Positions 51,394 to 61,360 of a DNA stretch of 64,000 nt are shown here, piece after piece. Under the pieces are notes generated by a model that saw only the letters and a program-made list of their open reading frames with translations, was not told the DNA's origin and made no database searches. The DNA is from Desulfobulbaceae bacterium (GTDB taxonomy: Bacteria; Desulfobacterota; Desulfobulbia; Desulfobulbales; Desulfocapsaceae). How positions within the stretch are numbered: position 1 is the stretch's first letter; every line of letters begins with the position of its first letter. The position numbers and the translations under genes are program-made. The stretch lies in assembly GCA_009773475.1 (NCBI GenBank), contig WSXV01000003.1, positions 155,179 to 219,178 of the forward strand, in the 5' to 3' direction.

Positions 51394-54072
51394 TCAGCTT
51401 TCATCTTTTACCAATAGTGCCTCCAACTCATAAAGGATATCCAGGGCCTGACGGGGAGTGAGGGCATCGGCCTTGATCTTCTGAAGATATTCGCGCAAGG
51501 GGTCGCCTTTGGGTGGGAAGAGGGACAGCTGGCTGGGGTGCTTTTTGGTCCGGCTCTTTTTCTCGTCCCGATGACGGGCGATGGCCGGCGTGCCGTCCAT
51601 GTCCAGTTCGCCCCTTTCGATGTTCGCCAGAATTTCCCCGGCCCGCGTCACCACCCGGGCCGGTACCCCGGCCAGCGCGGCCACCTGGATACCGTAGCTG
51701 CGATTAGTGCCGCCTTCCACCAGCTTGTGCAGGAAGATGATGGTGTCGTTCCATTCGCGCACCGCAATGGAGTAGTTGCGCACCCGATTCTGGGTCCGAG
51801 CCAGATCGGTGAGCTCGTGATAGTGGGTGGCGAACATGGTCTTCACCCCCTTGTCGTTTTTCAGGACCAGGTCTTCAGCCACCGCCCAGGCAATGGCCAG
51901 CCCGTCAAAGGTGGAGGTGCCGCGGCCGATCTCATCAAGGATCACCAGGCTGCGCGGCGTGGCATTATTGAGGATATTGGCGGTCTCATTCATCTCCACC
52001 ATAAAGGTGGACTGGCCGCGTCGCAGATCATCCATGGCCCCGACCCGGGTGAAAATCCGGTCAACCACGCCGATGACGGCGCGCTCCGCCGGGACAAAGG
52101 AGCCCATCTGGGCCATGAGCACGATGAGCGCCGTCTGCCGCAGCACTGTTGACTTACCGGCCATATTGGGGCCGGTAATGATCAGAACCTCCTGCGAAAC
52201 TTGATCGAGCTCAACATCGTTGGGAACAAAGCGGCCGGTGGGCAGCGACCGTTCGATGACCGGATGTCTGCCCTCGGTGATGCTGATGGCCTCGCCGTCA
52301 TTGACCTCGGGCCGTCGGTAGTGATAACGCTGGCTGCATTCGGCCAAAGCCGCAAAGCAGTCAATGCGGGCCAGGAGCTGCGCGGTTTTGAGCAGGCGCG
52401 GGCTTTCGATGGCCAGTTTTTGACGGATGGCAAGGAAGAGCTGGTATTCAAGGTCCAGCCGTTTTTCCTGGGCGCCGAGGACCTTTTCTTCAAAGTCCTT
52501 CAGCTCCGGAGTGATGAAACGCTCCGCTCCCACCAGGGTCTGCTTGCGGATGTAGTGGTCGGGGACACGCTCGGCCTGCAGTCGGCTGACCTCGATGAAA
52601 TAGCCAAAGACCCGGTTGTAGCCGATCTTGAGTTTGGCAATGCCGGTGGCCGCCCGTTCCTTGTTTTCCAGCTCGAGGATCAGCTGCTTGCCGTCCCTGA
52701 GCAGGCGGACCAGTTCGTCCAGCTCTTCATTGTATCCGGCCCGGATCAGATGGCCATCTCGCAAGGTGATGGGGACCTCGTCATGGATGGCATCGCTGAG
52801 CAGTTGATGGATCTCGGGCAGCGGGTCTAGTTCATCGCCGATGTTCAGGAGCCTTGCGGCCGTGCATCGGGCGAGCAGATCCTTGATGGCAGGCAGACCG
52901 GCCAGGGAGTTGCGCATGGCCAACATATCGCGGCCATTGCCATTGCCCAGGACCATCCGGCTGTTGAGGCGTTCAAGGTCATAGATGGAGGTCAGCTGTT
53001 CCCGGATTTCCCGGCGCAGGCCGCTGTCCATAAACAGATTGGTGACGGCGTCGAGGCGGGCATTGATCCGGCCCACATCCTGGAGCGGAAAGAGCAGGTG
53101 GTGACGCAGAAGCCGCGCCCCCATTGGGGTGCAGGTCTGGTCAAGGACGGCCAGAAGCGAGCCTTCCCGCCGTGAGCCGATGATGGTCTGGGTCAGTTCC
53201 AGATTGCGGCGGGAGGACTCATCGATCTGGAGGATGGCGGCAAGGTCGATGGGGCGCAGGGTCTCGATGTGGTCGAGGTTGGCCTTCTGGGTCTCGCGGA
53301 TATAGTCGAGCAGGACCCCGGCGCAGATGATCCCCCGGTCCATTCCCGCGCAGCCGAAACCGGCCAGATTGAGCACCTTGAAATGCTCGGTGAGCAGCTC
53401 CTCGCAGCTTGGCAGGTGGAACAGGGAGTCTGTTCGTTCGGTGATGCAGAGGCCGGGCAGCAGGGTCTGGGCAGTCTGGAGCAGAGAGGCCAGGGCCTTA
53501 TTTTGGGAGGCGCTGATCAGCAGTTCGGCCGGGGCCATGCGGGTGAGCTGGTCAAGGATTGTGTCTCCGGCGGCGGAGTCGTCGTGAAACTCCCCCACCA
53601 GAAATTCACCGGTGGATAGATCAAGGAAGCTCAACCCATAGGTGACGGCCTTGGCCTGTTCCTGACGGGTTATCGCCGCCACATAGAGATTGCTCTTGTC
53701 ATCCAGAAGTTGGGCGTCGGTGACCAGTCCCGGCGAGACCACCCGCACCACCTCCCGTTTAACGATACCCTTGGCCAAGGCCGGATCTTCCACCTGTTCG
53801 CAGATGGCCACCCGGCGGCCCGCCTTGATCAGCTTGGCCAGATACCCCTGGGCTGCATGGTAGGGGATGCCGCACAGGGGCACCTTGTTGGCCTCATCCT
53901 TGCTGTTGCGGCTGGTAAGCGTAATCCCCAGGATCTTCGAGGCGACAATGGCATCTTCAAAGAACATCTCGTAAAAATCGCCCATCCGGTAGAAGAGGAT
54001 GGCGTCCGGATGCCCCTGTTTGATCTCAAGGTACTGCTGGAGCATGGGGGTCATTTTGACGGCTTGGGTCAT
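51394..54072 (-). CDS. mutS: DNA mismatch repair protein MutS
   Basis: The 892-residue protein has the mismatch-recognition FYRMGDFYEMFFEDA near the N-terminus, conserved middle domains and the ATPase part TGPNMAGKSTVLRQ with the SLVILDEIGRGTSTFDGLAIAW Walker B region (shown here as ILDEIGRGTSTFDG). It ends with a helix-turn-helix and a short tail. MutS finds base mismatches and recruits MutL. The full length and complete motifs indicate a functional protein. Confidence 0.98.
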   Translation of the reverse strand: MTQAVKMTPMLQQYLEIKQGHPDAILFYRMGDFYEMFFEDAIVASKILGITLTSRNSKDEANKVPLCGIPYHAAQGYLAKLIKAGRRVAICEQVEDPALAKGIVKREVVRVVSPGLVTDAQLLDDKSNLYVAAITRQEQAKAVTYGLSFLDLSTGEFLVGEFHDDSAAGDTILDQLTRMAPAELLISASQNKALASLLQTAQTLLPGLCITERTDSLFHLPSCEELLTEHFKVLNLAGFGCAGMDRGIICAGVLLDYIRETQKANLDHIETLRPIDLAAILQIDESSRRNLELTQTIIGSRREGSLLAVLDQTCTPMGARLLRHHLLFPLQDVGRINARLDAVTNLFMDSGLRREIREQLTSIYDLERLNSRMVLGNGNGRDMLAMRNSLAGLPAIKDLLARCTAARLLNIGDELDPLPEIHQLLSDAIHDEVPITLRDGHLIRAGYNEELDELVRLLRDGKQLILELENKERAATGIAKLKIGYNRVFGYFIEVSRLQAERVPDHYIRKQTLVGAERFITPELKDFEEKVLGAQEKRLDLEYQLFLAIRQKLAIESPRLLKTAQLLARIDCFAALAECSQRYHYRRPEVNDGEAISITEGRHPVIERSLPTGRFVPNDVELDQVSQEVLIITGPNMAGKSTVLRQTALIVLMAQMGSFVPAERAVIGVVDRIFTRVGAMDDLRRGQSTFMVEMNETANILNNATPRSLVILDEIGRGTSTFDGLAIAWAVAEDLVLKNDKGVKTMFATHYHELTDLARTQNRVRNYSIAVREWNDTIIFLHKLVEGGTNRSYGIQVAALAGVPARVVTRAGEILANIERGELDMDGTPAIARHRDEKKSRTKKHPSQLSLFPPKGDPLREYLQKIKADALTPRQALDILYELEALLVKDES

Positions 54073-54098
54073 GGTCGTTATGATTGCGGATGGTGAAT

Positions 54099-54614
54099 TC
54101 AGGATTGCGGCGGAAGCTCGTGGATTGCGGCTTGCAGTCCATTGGGTTTTTCGGCCTGCTCGTCGATGTCAAGAATGGCGTAGGTTCCGGGGGCGCCGAA
54201 TTGCCCTGTCCCCTGGAAGCTGCCGGGGTTGATAAAGAGGATCTTGCCGATTCGGTGGCAGACTGCATGGTGGGTGTGACCATAGATGATGCAATCGGCC
54301 AGGGGGAACATCGCCCAGGCACGTTCCTCGACGGTGTGACGGGGGCCCCAGGCGCCGTGGAAAAGGCCGATGCGATAGCCGCCGAGGGTGATCAGTTTGC
54401 TGTTCGGGAGAACTTGCCGGCTGCCCATATTGCACATATTGCCGTGCACTGCATATACCTTTTTGCCGCTGAAGGCGTCGAGAACGGCGATGTCGGTGAG
54501 GTCTCCGGCATGGATAATGATCTCGCATCCGGCAAAGGCCGTCTGCACCTGGGCACGAAAGGAATCTGAACAACTGCTCAAATGGGTGTCTGAAAGAATG
54601 CCGACGTGAATCAT
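54099..54614 (-). CDS. YfcE/MJ0936-type metallophosphoesterase
   Basis: The 171-residue protein has the metal-site motifs ILSDTHL, IIHAGDLTD, AVHGNM and YGHTHHA, typical of small YfcE-like phosphodiesterases. It is 27 bases upstream of the MutS gene on the same strand and probably shares its transcript. Substrate unknown. Confidence 0.92.
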   Translation of the reverse strand: MIHVGILSDTHLSSCSDSFRAQVQTAFAGCEIIIHAGDLTDIAVLDAFSGKKVYAVHGNMCNMGSRQVLPNSKLITLGGYRIGLFHGAWGPRHTVEERAWAMFPLADCIIYGHTHHAVCHRIGKILFINPGSFQGTGQFGAPGTYAILDIDEQAEKPNGLQAAIHELPPQS

Positions 54615-55010
54615 GGTAAGGCTCCTGGAGAAAAATAGTCTACCCGATATTTATACTGTAAGCGGGCCCGGGGAAGCATTGAAAAAATGAGGGATTGGTG
54701 AAAAAAGATGGTGAACAGGCATAGAAGAGTTGAAAAGAGGTTGTAGAGGCAAGTTGATGGAAGTCAGGAAATTGCCGTTCAGGGGCGCCAACCATCATCC
54801 CTTTGCCTGAATTGACATCCCTTGATATTTGTGGTGTGGTACGGAGAGGTGTCAATCAACAATGGCGTTGAGGTGTAAGAAATAAGAGAGGCGTGACATC
54901 CTTTTTTTGGTCTGTTTTCTTTCCTGTCTTAGCATGGTAAAAATACAAATAAACTTTCGCTTTTCACTTTTAAAACAGGGGGAAACCCCTCAAGTAGAAG
55001 GAGTCCTGTC
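54615..55010. other. Gene-free stretch between divergent genes
   Basis: The gap separates the minus-strand phosphoesterase gene from the plus-strand ferredoxin-nitroreductase gene, so it should contain two promoters. A TTGACA occurs at 54812-54817, but no good -10 box lies at the correct distance. A short AGGGG/CCCCT hairpin with a GAAA loop (about 54977-54990) lies in the leader of the ferredoxin-nitroreductase gene. Confidence 0.45.
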
Positions 55011-55847
55011 ATGGAGCAATCAATGTTTAACTTTCGGGTCGATGAGAAACTGTGCATTCAGTGCGGTGAGTGTGCGGCGGATTGTCCTGCCGGGGTCATC
55101 CATATGGATGGATTTCCGGTATTTGATGAGGATGGAGGCTGTTATCGCTGTCAGCATTGTCTCGCGGTCTGTCCCAGCGGCGCCATTTCGATTCTTGGCA
55201 GAGATCCGGAGGCAAGTCAATTGTTGGCCGGAACCTTTCCCGCTCCGGCGCAGATGTCGGCCTTGATTAAGGGGCGCCGGTCTGTGCGGCGTTACCGCAA
55301 CGAAGATGTTGACGCAGCCTTGATCGATGAACTTCTGGACGTTGCCGGTCATGCGCCCACCGGGGTGAACAGCCAGAGTGTGCTTTTTACCGTGGTTAAA
55401 GAACGCACGGTCATGGATTCCTTGCGCGGGGAGGTCTTTGAACGACTTGGCAAACTCAAGGACAGCGGCGGTCTGCCGGATGATGGCCTGGTTGGCCGTT
55501 ATATGGGCGGGGCGGTCAAGGGATGGAGGGAGGAGGGGCGGGATATTGTCTTCCGCGGTGCGCCCCACCTGCTTATCACCAGTGCTCCCAAGACTGCGCC
55601 CTGTCCGGCCCAGGACACCCTGATTGCCCTTACCACCTTTCAGATGATCGCCCACGCGCACGGTCTCGGCACAGTCTGGGACGGCATATTCATGATGGCG
55701 CTCGGCTTCTGTCCCGATCTGACAGGAAGGCTCGGCATCCCTGTTGATCATGTGGTCGGATATGCCATGGCCTTTGGTTGGCCGGCGGTGGAGTATCACC
55801 GGACCGTGCAGCGGGGACCGGCCCAGGTTAATGTGGTGAACCTTTAA
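55011..55847 (+). CDS. Ferredoxin-nitroreductase fusion protein
   Basis: In this 278-residue protein two 4Fe-4S motifs (CIQCGECAADCP and CYRCQHCLAVCP) occupy the first 60 residues. A nitroreductase domain follows (RRSVRRYRNEDV, GHAPTGVNSQ, GLGTVWDGIFMMA). Such proteins are common in anaerobes and couple ferredoxin electrons to an FMN reductase. GAAGGAG lies seven bases before the ATG. The physiological acceptor is unknown. Confidence 0.95.
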   Translation: MEQSMFNFRVDEKLCIQCGECAADCPAGVIHMDGFPVFDEDGGCYRCQHCLAVCPSGAISILGRDPEASQLLAGTFPAPAQMSALIKGRRSVRRYRNEDVDAALIDELLDVAGHAPTGVNSQSVLFTVVKERTVMDSLRGEVFERLGKLKDSGGLPDDGLVGRYMGGAVKGWREEGRDIVFRGAPHLLITSAPKTAPCPAQDTLIALTTFQMIAHAHGLGTVWDGIFMMALGFCPDLTGRLGIPVDHVVGYAMAFGWPAVEYHRTVQRGPAQVNVVNL

Positions 55848-55898
55848 AATCAAATCTGCCCGGGATTAGAAAAACAAACAGATCAATCCTGTTTTTGT

Positions 55899-57860
55899 TC
55901 AGACGAGGTTTGATCGGGAACAGGCCAGGTTTCGCGGGAGTCCCTGCACCGAAGTAATCCCCGGTCCGGTTGCGCCATCGATACCCAGTGATTTTAGAAG
56001 CGATAGCTCGATTTTGTTGCGTACGCCGACTGCGATGACGATGATGCCAAGGGTATGGGCAATACCGCAGAAACGATTGAGAAACTCCTGATTCCCGGTG
56101 TTTTTCTCAATATCATGGATGAGACCTGGATGAACCTTGATGAAGTCAAGTCCGAGTTCGGTCAGTTTTTCGCTCTCCGTCAGTCGTTGCCCGAATTGCT
56201 CAATGCCGATATGGCAGCCGGAATTTTTAAGCATCAGGCAAAGATCCTTGAAGGCGTCAAAATGCTTTAAGGCACCATATTCTGTCACCTCAAACCATAA
56301 GCGCGGGCAAAGTTCCGGGTTGCTGCCCAGGAGTTTTGCAAGATTTGTCCGGAATGGCCAATTGTTGATGGTCTCTGCTGCCAGATTGAGCGCCACATCC
56401 TCCACGATGGTGGGCAAGTGGAGGAGGGCTAGGCGGATCACTTCCAGATCAATTGCTGCCGTCAGGTTGAGGTGTGCTGCCATCGGCATAAAATCACCGG
56501 CCGTCAGCAGCGGTGTGCCCGGTTCGGGTCTTTGCAGGCGGACCATACCTTCCAGGTGCAGGGTCGTGCCCTCCTTGGTGATCACCGGGTAAAAGTCCAA
56601 GGTTATGCTTGCAGAACTCACTGCCTGGGTTAACAGAATACGCCACTGTTCCCCTGGAATGATTTTCATCTGAACGTCACTTTCAATGAGGTGACTGGCA
56701 TTCACGCCCTTCCCCTCTGCCAGGGCGAGGGCGTGATCAACTCGGGAAAGCGTTTCTCCAAGACCTTTGCCATGCTCATAACGAATGACACCTAAATGAT
56801 AGATCTCTGTCAGTCCCGGCCATTTCAGCACCAACTGTTCCCTGAACAGCTTGTCCAGTTGTTGCGAAACCACTTGTAAATCACTTGCGCCCGGCAGAAC
56901 CACGGCGATATCGCCGGATTTGATCCGTCCTGCCATTGCCCCATCCTGCTCCTGGGAAAATTCCGTAAAGATCTGTCCAATGTCTTTGAGGAGTTTGTCC
57001 GTCCTGCCCCGTCCCAGTTGCTCGTTGAGACTGTTCAGATCCGGCAAACGCATCACGGCCAGGACTCCGTTGCTTGCCGCCTGATTTCCCGAAAGTTGCT
57101 CCTTGAGATAGGCCATGAAGTAATCGCGATTCGGCAGCCCGGTCAGTTGATCATAATTCACCAGCCGCAGCAATTTTTCAAGGCCCGCCGCGGCCTCGTT
57201 ATACATCTGTCGTACCCTTTCCACCATGTTGTTCATGGCCCGGGCAAGGGTGTGCAGCTCCGGCGTCCTGGGTTCGGCAATGGTGATAAAACGCCGATCG
57301 CCGATGGCTTCAGCCTGATTGACCACATCGCTCAGCGACCGGCCAATGGCCCGCAGCGTGATCATTCCCAGCATTCCCACCGTGCTTCCACCTAGAAGAA
57401 ACCAGAGCAGCAGTCTTCCGGCCTGTTCCCACAGGGCCTGATAGACAAACTGGGTATGGCTTATCACCGTCACTTTCCCAAACTGTTTCCATCCATCGCT
57501 GATCTGCGCAAGCCCTGGCCTGGCCGAGACTGGAAAGGCCCTGCTGAACCAGAACGGCACGTTTGCCTCCGATGTATTCTGAATGCGCTGGACGATGACC
57601 TGGTCCAGGGGGTCAGTTACCGATATCATCTGGTAATACCCTGTATCAAATAAGGCCGCTACCTGCAGCTCGATGATGACCGGATCTTTTGCCTGCTGGG
57701 TCATGGCAAGGGCCAGCGAGCTTGCGATATCATCATTCTTGCGCTGGAGCTGCTGCGTAAGATATCCCTGGGCCGACCAGATACTGACAAGCAGGCTCCC
57801 CATAAAGGCAACGATTGCGGAGACAATGACTGTCAGCCATAATTGACGCATTAATGACAT
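55899..57860 (-). CDS. lapD: LapD-like inactive GGDEF-EAL c-di-GMP receptor
   Basis: From ATG 57860 the protein has 653 residues. An N-terminal membrane helix, a periplasmic LapD/MoxY sensor (about residues 25-140) and a second helix come first. A HAMP domain, a GGDEF-like domain reading SGDIA instead of GGDEF, and an EAL-like domain whose EAL position reads EGM follow. Both enzymatic signatures are lost, as in LapD, which senses c-di-GMP and holds LapG. GAGGGACCT precedes the ATG, and the LapG gene ends only seven bases before. The longer frame to 57890 would overlap the LapG gene. Confidence 0.9.
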   Translation of the reverse strand: MSLMRQLWLTVIVSAIVAFMGSLLVSIWSAQGYLTQQLQRKNDDIASSLALAMTQQAKDPVIIELQVAALFDTGYYQMISVTDPLDQVIVQRIQNTSEANVPFWFSRAFPVSARPGLAQISDGWKQFGKVTVISHTQFVYQALWEQAGRLLLWFLLGGSTVGMLGMITLRAIGRSLSDVVNQAEAIGDRRFITIAEPRTPELHTLARAMNNMVERVRQMYNEAAAGLEKLLRLVNYDQLTGLPNRDYFMAYLKEQLSGNQAASNGVLAVMRLPDLNSLNEQLGRGRTDKLLKDIGQIFTEFSQEQDGAMAGRIKSGDIAVVLPGASDLQVVSQQLDKLFREQLVLKWPGLTEIYHLGVIRYEHGKGLGETLSRVDHALALAEGKGVNASHLIESDVQMKIIPGEQWRILLTQAVSSASITLDFYPVITKEGTTLHLEGMVRLQRPEPGTPLLTAGDFMPMAAHLNLTAAIDLEVIRLALLHLPTIVEDVALNLAAETINNWPFRTNLAKLLGSNPELCPRLWFEVTEYGALKHFDAFKDLCLMLKNSGCHIGIEQFGQRLTESEKLTELGLDFIKVHPGLIHDIEKNTGNQEFLNRFCGIAHTLGIIVIAVGVRNKIELSLLKSLGIDGATGPGITSVQGLPRNLACSRSNLV

Positions 57861-57867
57861 AGGTCCC

Positions 57868-58671
57868 TCATAGTTGGTCAAAACCTTCAATTTTCATCTT
57901 CTCGACCAGATCCGTCCACTTGGACAGACGGCTTCCTCCACTTGGTTGCGGCGTACCGGCCCCTGGAACCCAGAATCCTTCTGAGTTGAAACTGTAAATC
58001 GGAACCAGATCCGGACGCTGTGATGCCGGACATATCTCGTTTGTCATGTTGTCAAGCACCAGAGGTTCCGCATCCGGTGTGGGATAGTAGGTCAGTACCA
58101 TGTGCGCCTGGAGGGACTTCTTTTTTCCCTCGCCTATCAAGGCCTTGACATAGGTGAGCCGCAATTTGGAGACAGGTACGCCGGAAAACTTCAGAGAAAA
58201 ATACTTGGCAATGGCGTAATCATCGCAGTCACCACAGCCTTTTATCTGCGCCTCGATGGGTGTTGACCAGTAGTCCTCCTGCCCCCAGACCGTCAAATCT
58301 TTTTCAGAACGTAACTTGTGATTGAGATACTCGTTGACATCACGCAACTTTTTCTGCTCCATCTCACCCTGAAACAGGGTCAGGGCGTCGTCCCAATCCT
58401 GGGCAACGGCTGCAGCATTCCCGCCATAACACTGCTGAACGGCCTGAATAACACGATCCAGACGAAATCCTTCGCAGGCAGCCCCAGCCAGCAGCACTAT
58501 GCCTAGGACGCCAAAACAGGCCAGCAGAAATCCGTATCGTTGGGGACTTTTTATCAACAGGGTTGTATCCGTAAAGTGTCTATTGCTCTTCAAAGGAACA
58601 GTAGTGAGAGGGAATGGAGGCTGTGCCGGAAGATACAAAGGTTGTTTTCTTTCAAAGGTGTTGCTTGGCAT
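57868..58671 (-). CDS. lapG: LapG-like periplasmic cysteine protease
   Basis: The 267-residue protein has a long N-terminal part with a membrane helix/signal near residues 45-65. A transglutaminase-like (peptidase C93) domain follows with catalytic CGDCDDYAIAKY, AHMVLTYY and LVLDNM (Cys-His-Asp). LapG cuts the N-terminus of large surface adhesins and is inhibited by LapD bound to c-di-GMP. It lies seven bases upstream of lapD. No adhesin (LapA-like) gene is in the window. Confidence 0.9.
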   Translation of the reverse strand: MPSNTFERKQPLYLPAQPPFPLTTVPLKSNRHFTDTTLLIKSPQRYGFLLACFGVLGIVLLAGAACEGFRLDRVIQAVQQCYGGNAAAVAQDWDDALTLFQGEMEQKKLRDVNEYLNHKLRSEKDLTVWGQEDYWSTPIEAQIKGCGDCDDYAIAKYFSLKFSGVPVSKLRLTYVKALIGEGKKKSLQAHMVLTYYPTPDAEPLVLDNMTNEICPASQRPDLVPIYSFNSEGFWVPGAGTPQPSGGSRLSKWTDLVEKMKIEGFDQL

Positions 58672-59104
58672 GGCCTCCGATCGCCCTCAACTCCATGGCG
58701 ATGCACAGGGATTCGATTTTGTCCGTCTCCCCAGATTTCCATCTATCTGGTCCGTAAAAATGGGTTGAACGTTTTTTTGGGGGCCTGATTTTTATGAAAG
58801 CTATCAATAAACCCAGGTAGGGTCAAGGGGTTTCCATGGCTTAAGCCTTTTGCTTGCGCAAGGAAAGAAAACCGGATTTTTAGCAACCACTTTCGCATCA
58901 TTTGAAAAAGATCAGAGATATCATTAGCCGTGCTGAAAAATTGATTGGTGGATTTTTCGCTTTATTAATATTTCATTGTTGTTACTTCCTCAATTGAGGT
59001 GGTATCCTATTCTAATAGTTTTTTCCGGGGAAGGGGAACAGGCGGGATGAGAGCTGGTTTTCCTGGCTCTGTGGTAAATATGTTGAAAACGCACGGAGGT
59101 ACCT
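58672..59104. other. Gene-free stretch between divergent lapG and cytochrome genes
   Basis: No open frame that looks coding. The A+T-rich part 58860-59020 probably carries the promoters, but no box was convincing. GGAGG precedes the cytochrome ATG. Confidence 0.45.
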
Positions 59105-59428
59105 ATGTTTATGAAAACATTACGGAAGGTTGGTCTCTTTGGTATTTTTTTGATGACATTCATGGTTGTCGGTTCTTCTTGCGCTGCCCAGTCTGGCGAC
59201 GCTGAAGCCGGGAAAAAATGGTACGCCATGAATAATTGCGGATCGTGTCACGGGCCGCATGGCAATGATGGCCGTGCCGTGAATATTGCCGGGCTGGATA
59301 TGGGGTTTGGCAGCTTTGTCCGAAAGCTACGGAAAACGGATGCGCCGATTATGCCGGGGTTTCCTGAATCAAAGATATCCAAAGAGGATGCGGCGGATAT
59401 CTACGCCTACCTGAAATCCTTGAAGTAG
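59105..59428 (+). CDS. Small c-type cytochrome
   Basis: The 107-residue protein has a signal peptide (about residues 1-28) and one heme motif CGSCH (Cys45, Cys48, His49). A likely axial methionine lies in APIMPGFP near residue 81, and the C-terminus is the class I ending ADIYAYLKSLK. It should be periplasmic and carry electrons. GGAGGTACCT precedes the ATG. Confidence 0.93.
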   Translation: MFMKTLRKVGLFGIFLMTFMVVGSSCAAQSGDAEAGKKWYAMNNCGSCHGPHGNDGRAVNIAGLDMGFGSFVRKLRKTDAPIMPGFPESKISKEDAADIYAYLKSLK

Positions 59429-59591
59429 CAACAGCTCATCCAAAAAAGGGCGGGGAAGGAGCAACTCCTTGAGTCCGTGCGCAGGTTGTTCTTCCCCAAA
59501 GTCCTTTACTCTTCCTTCTAAAGGAGAGGAGGCATACATCTCACGCCCTCCCGGCACTTCCTCCCCGTCCTGTTCTTTCCTTCGGTCATAC

Positions 59592-61067
59592 TCATTGCTT
59601 GCTTATTATAAAGACCTCCGGCCCTGGTATCCGCAGAAGCTCGATGTCAAAAATGGTGGTCCGATGCGGCTGAATCCATTGTTTTAACTCGGCCTTGCTC
59701 AGTCTCAGGCGCAAGGGAACATACCTGACACTATTTGTTTCCGGCTCGGTGGCGGTTATTTCCAGATAGGTGACACCTGCCTGGTCGAGTTGATTGACCC
59801 ATAGGTTCTGGTCCGTATCAAATGTTTCAACCCGCAGGTAGAAGGTGATTACATTGGGGGATTTGTCGTTCAGATGATGGTCCTCGACCAGTTCGTCAAA
59901 GGGCTTAGACGTTTTACGGGCGACCTCCAGGGAATCGAAGAAGATATCAAAATGGTTGATGGGCCGGCCATCCTGGTCGCGGAGTCGGAAGATGACCTGG
60001 GCATGTTTGTCATACTGATTACGGGGATCGCTGGACCAGGGCCAGAAAGAGGGCTTTTGTCTGGTGCTCACCTGGGCGTAGGTGGTGCTGGTTTCATTTT
60101 CAAAAAAGGCGACCCGCTCCTGCCAGTTGCCATCATCCGATGCGATGGCCTGTTCGATGAGCTTGAGGACCTGGGGACGGCAACCCTCGCCGGTGACGAT
60201 CCCCAGGTCTCCGGAATGGGCGCACTCGTAGGGAATGGCAAAGGGTAATTCCGGCCTGTCGTCCTGGCCGGGGATGGATAATCTCTTTACCTCGTAATAG
60301 ACGGAACGCACTCCAGCTCTGGCCAGATTACTCTCCAGCTCGGCGCTGACGGACCGCCAGCCAAGGGCAAGGGCTTCGGCAGTGGCTCCAAGCTTACAGT
60401 AGATGAAGTTCAGATTGGAGGCAGCCACCCGGACCACCCCGTCCGAACCGTCTTCCCTGGCGTAGCGCACAGGAGCCTCAAACCAGCTTACATCGGCCTG
60501 GCTGCCGACAATGATGTGTTCCCGAACCTTGTAGACCTGATCCAGCGAATTTGTCGCTTCCGTAAAGAAGAGATGCAGGTCGATGGTTTCCGTCGAGCCC
60601 AACTCCAGGGCATCAAGAACCCGTATCCCCCGTTCTGTCCCGGTCTGGAAGACTAAACGGCCCCATTTAGCCAGCTGCCCTTTGCCGATATGGGCCCAGC
60701 CGCTGCCAAGGTTGGCGCCGGCAAGATAAATCAGATTATTCAGGGGGGAAGGCCGGGGGCTGAATTTGCGCAGCCAGTTTCTGATCACCAGGGCGCCGGT
60801 GCTGTGGATGATGACATCAAAGCCATGGCTGAGAAGATGGGTATAGTCGGCACTGTGCAGGGCGCGGTCAAAGGCCCGCGAGATATCGTCGAGATGGAGC
60901 CCGTCCTCCAGCGAGACATAGCGGCTGAGATCGATTTCAACCACGCCGGTATTGCCGTACAGTGTTCGCAGCGCCTGCGGCATGGAACCATAGATCCCTT
61001 TGATGGAGCCCGGATCACTGTTTTTCGATTCCGCCGAATAGCCATGGATAAGAACGATGGGGCGCAT
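59592..61067 (-). CDS. Alpha/beta hydrolase with long C-terminal extension
   Basis: The 491-residue protein starts with PIVLIHGYSAESK (oxyanion region). The nucleophile elbow is HSTGA near residue 91 in a lipase/PGAP1-like setting (VIIHSTGALVIRNWLRKF), followed by NLIYLAGANLGSGWA. The C-terminal 230 residues contain strand-rich regions and no family I recognise. No signal peptide is seen. AAGGAGG precedes the ATG. It is probably an esterase or lipase; the substrate is unknown. Confidence 0.82.
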   Translation of the reverse strand: MRPIVLIHGYSAESKNSDPGSIKGIYGSMPQALRTLYGNTGVVEIDLSRYVSLEDGLHLDDISRAFDRALHSADYTHLLSHGFDVIIHSTGALVIRNWLRKFSPRPSPLNNLIYLAGANLGSGWAHIGKGQLAKWGRLVFQTGTERGIRVLDALELGSTETIDLHLFFTEATNSLDQVYKVREHIIVGSQADVSWFEAPVRYAREDGSDGVVRVAASNLNFIYCKLGATAEALALGWRSVSAELESNLARAGVRSVYYEVKRLSIPGQDDRPELPFAIPYECAHSGDLGIVTGEGCRPQVLKLIEQAIASDDGNWQERVAFFENETSTTYAQVSTRQKPSFWPWSSDPRNQYDKHAQVIFRLRDQDGRPINHFDIFFDSLEVARKTSKPFDELVEDHHLNDKSPNVITFYLRVETFDTDQNLWVNQLDQAGVTYLEITATEPETNSVRYVPLRLRLSKAELKQWIQPHRTTIFDIELLRIPGPEVFIISKQ

Positions 61068-61360
61068 GGAAACCTCCTTGGTTTTCTCTTTTTAGTTTTT
61101 ATTATCGTGCTGGGAAAGGGATAGCGGGTGCATCAAAAGTGAGTGTATCACTCCCCTGTGTTTTTATGAAATATTTTTTTGTCGGGAGGAACAACCTTGC
61201 GGACGGCCTCGGAGATTGGCCCCACGGAGGGGTTGTTTTTACGGGGAACCGGCGATTGCCTCTCTAAAGAAAGGCGGCCTTTTTGACGGACAACTCAGGG
61301 GGCAGGCGGCCTTTTCATGTCGCCCGGGAATCTGTTTGCAAAGCGTTTTTTCAAAGCACT

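Noticed and set aside
55899-57860. Active diguanylate cyclase/phosphodiesterase
   Set aside because: GGDEF reads SGDIA and EAL reads EGM, and the partner LapG gene is adjacent; a receptor role fits better.
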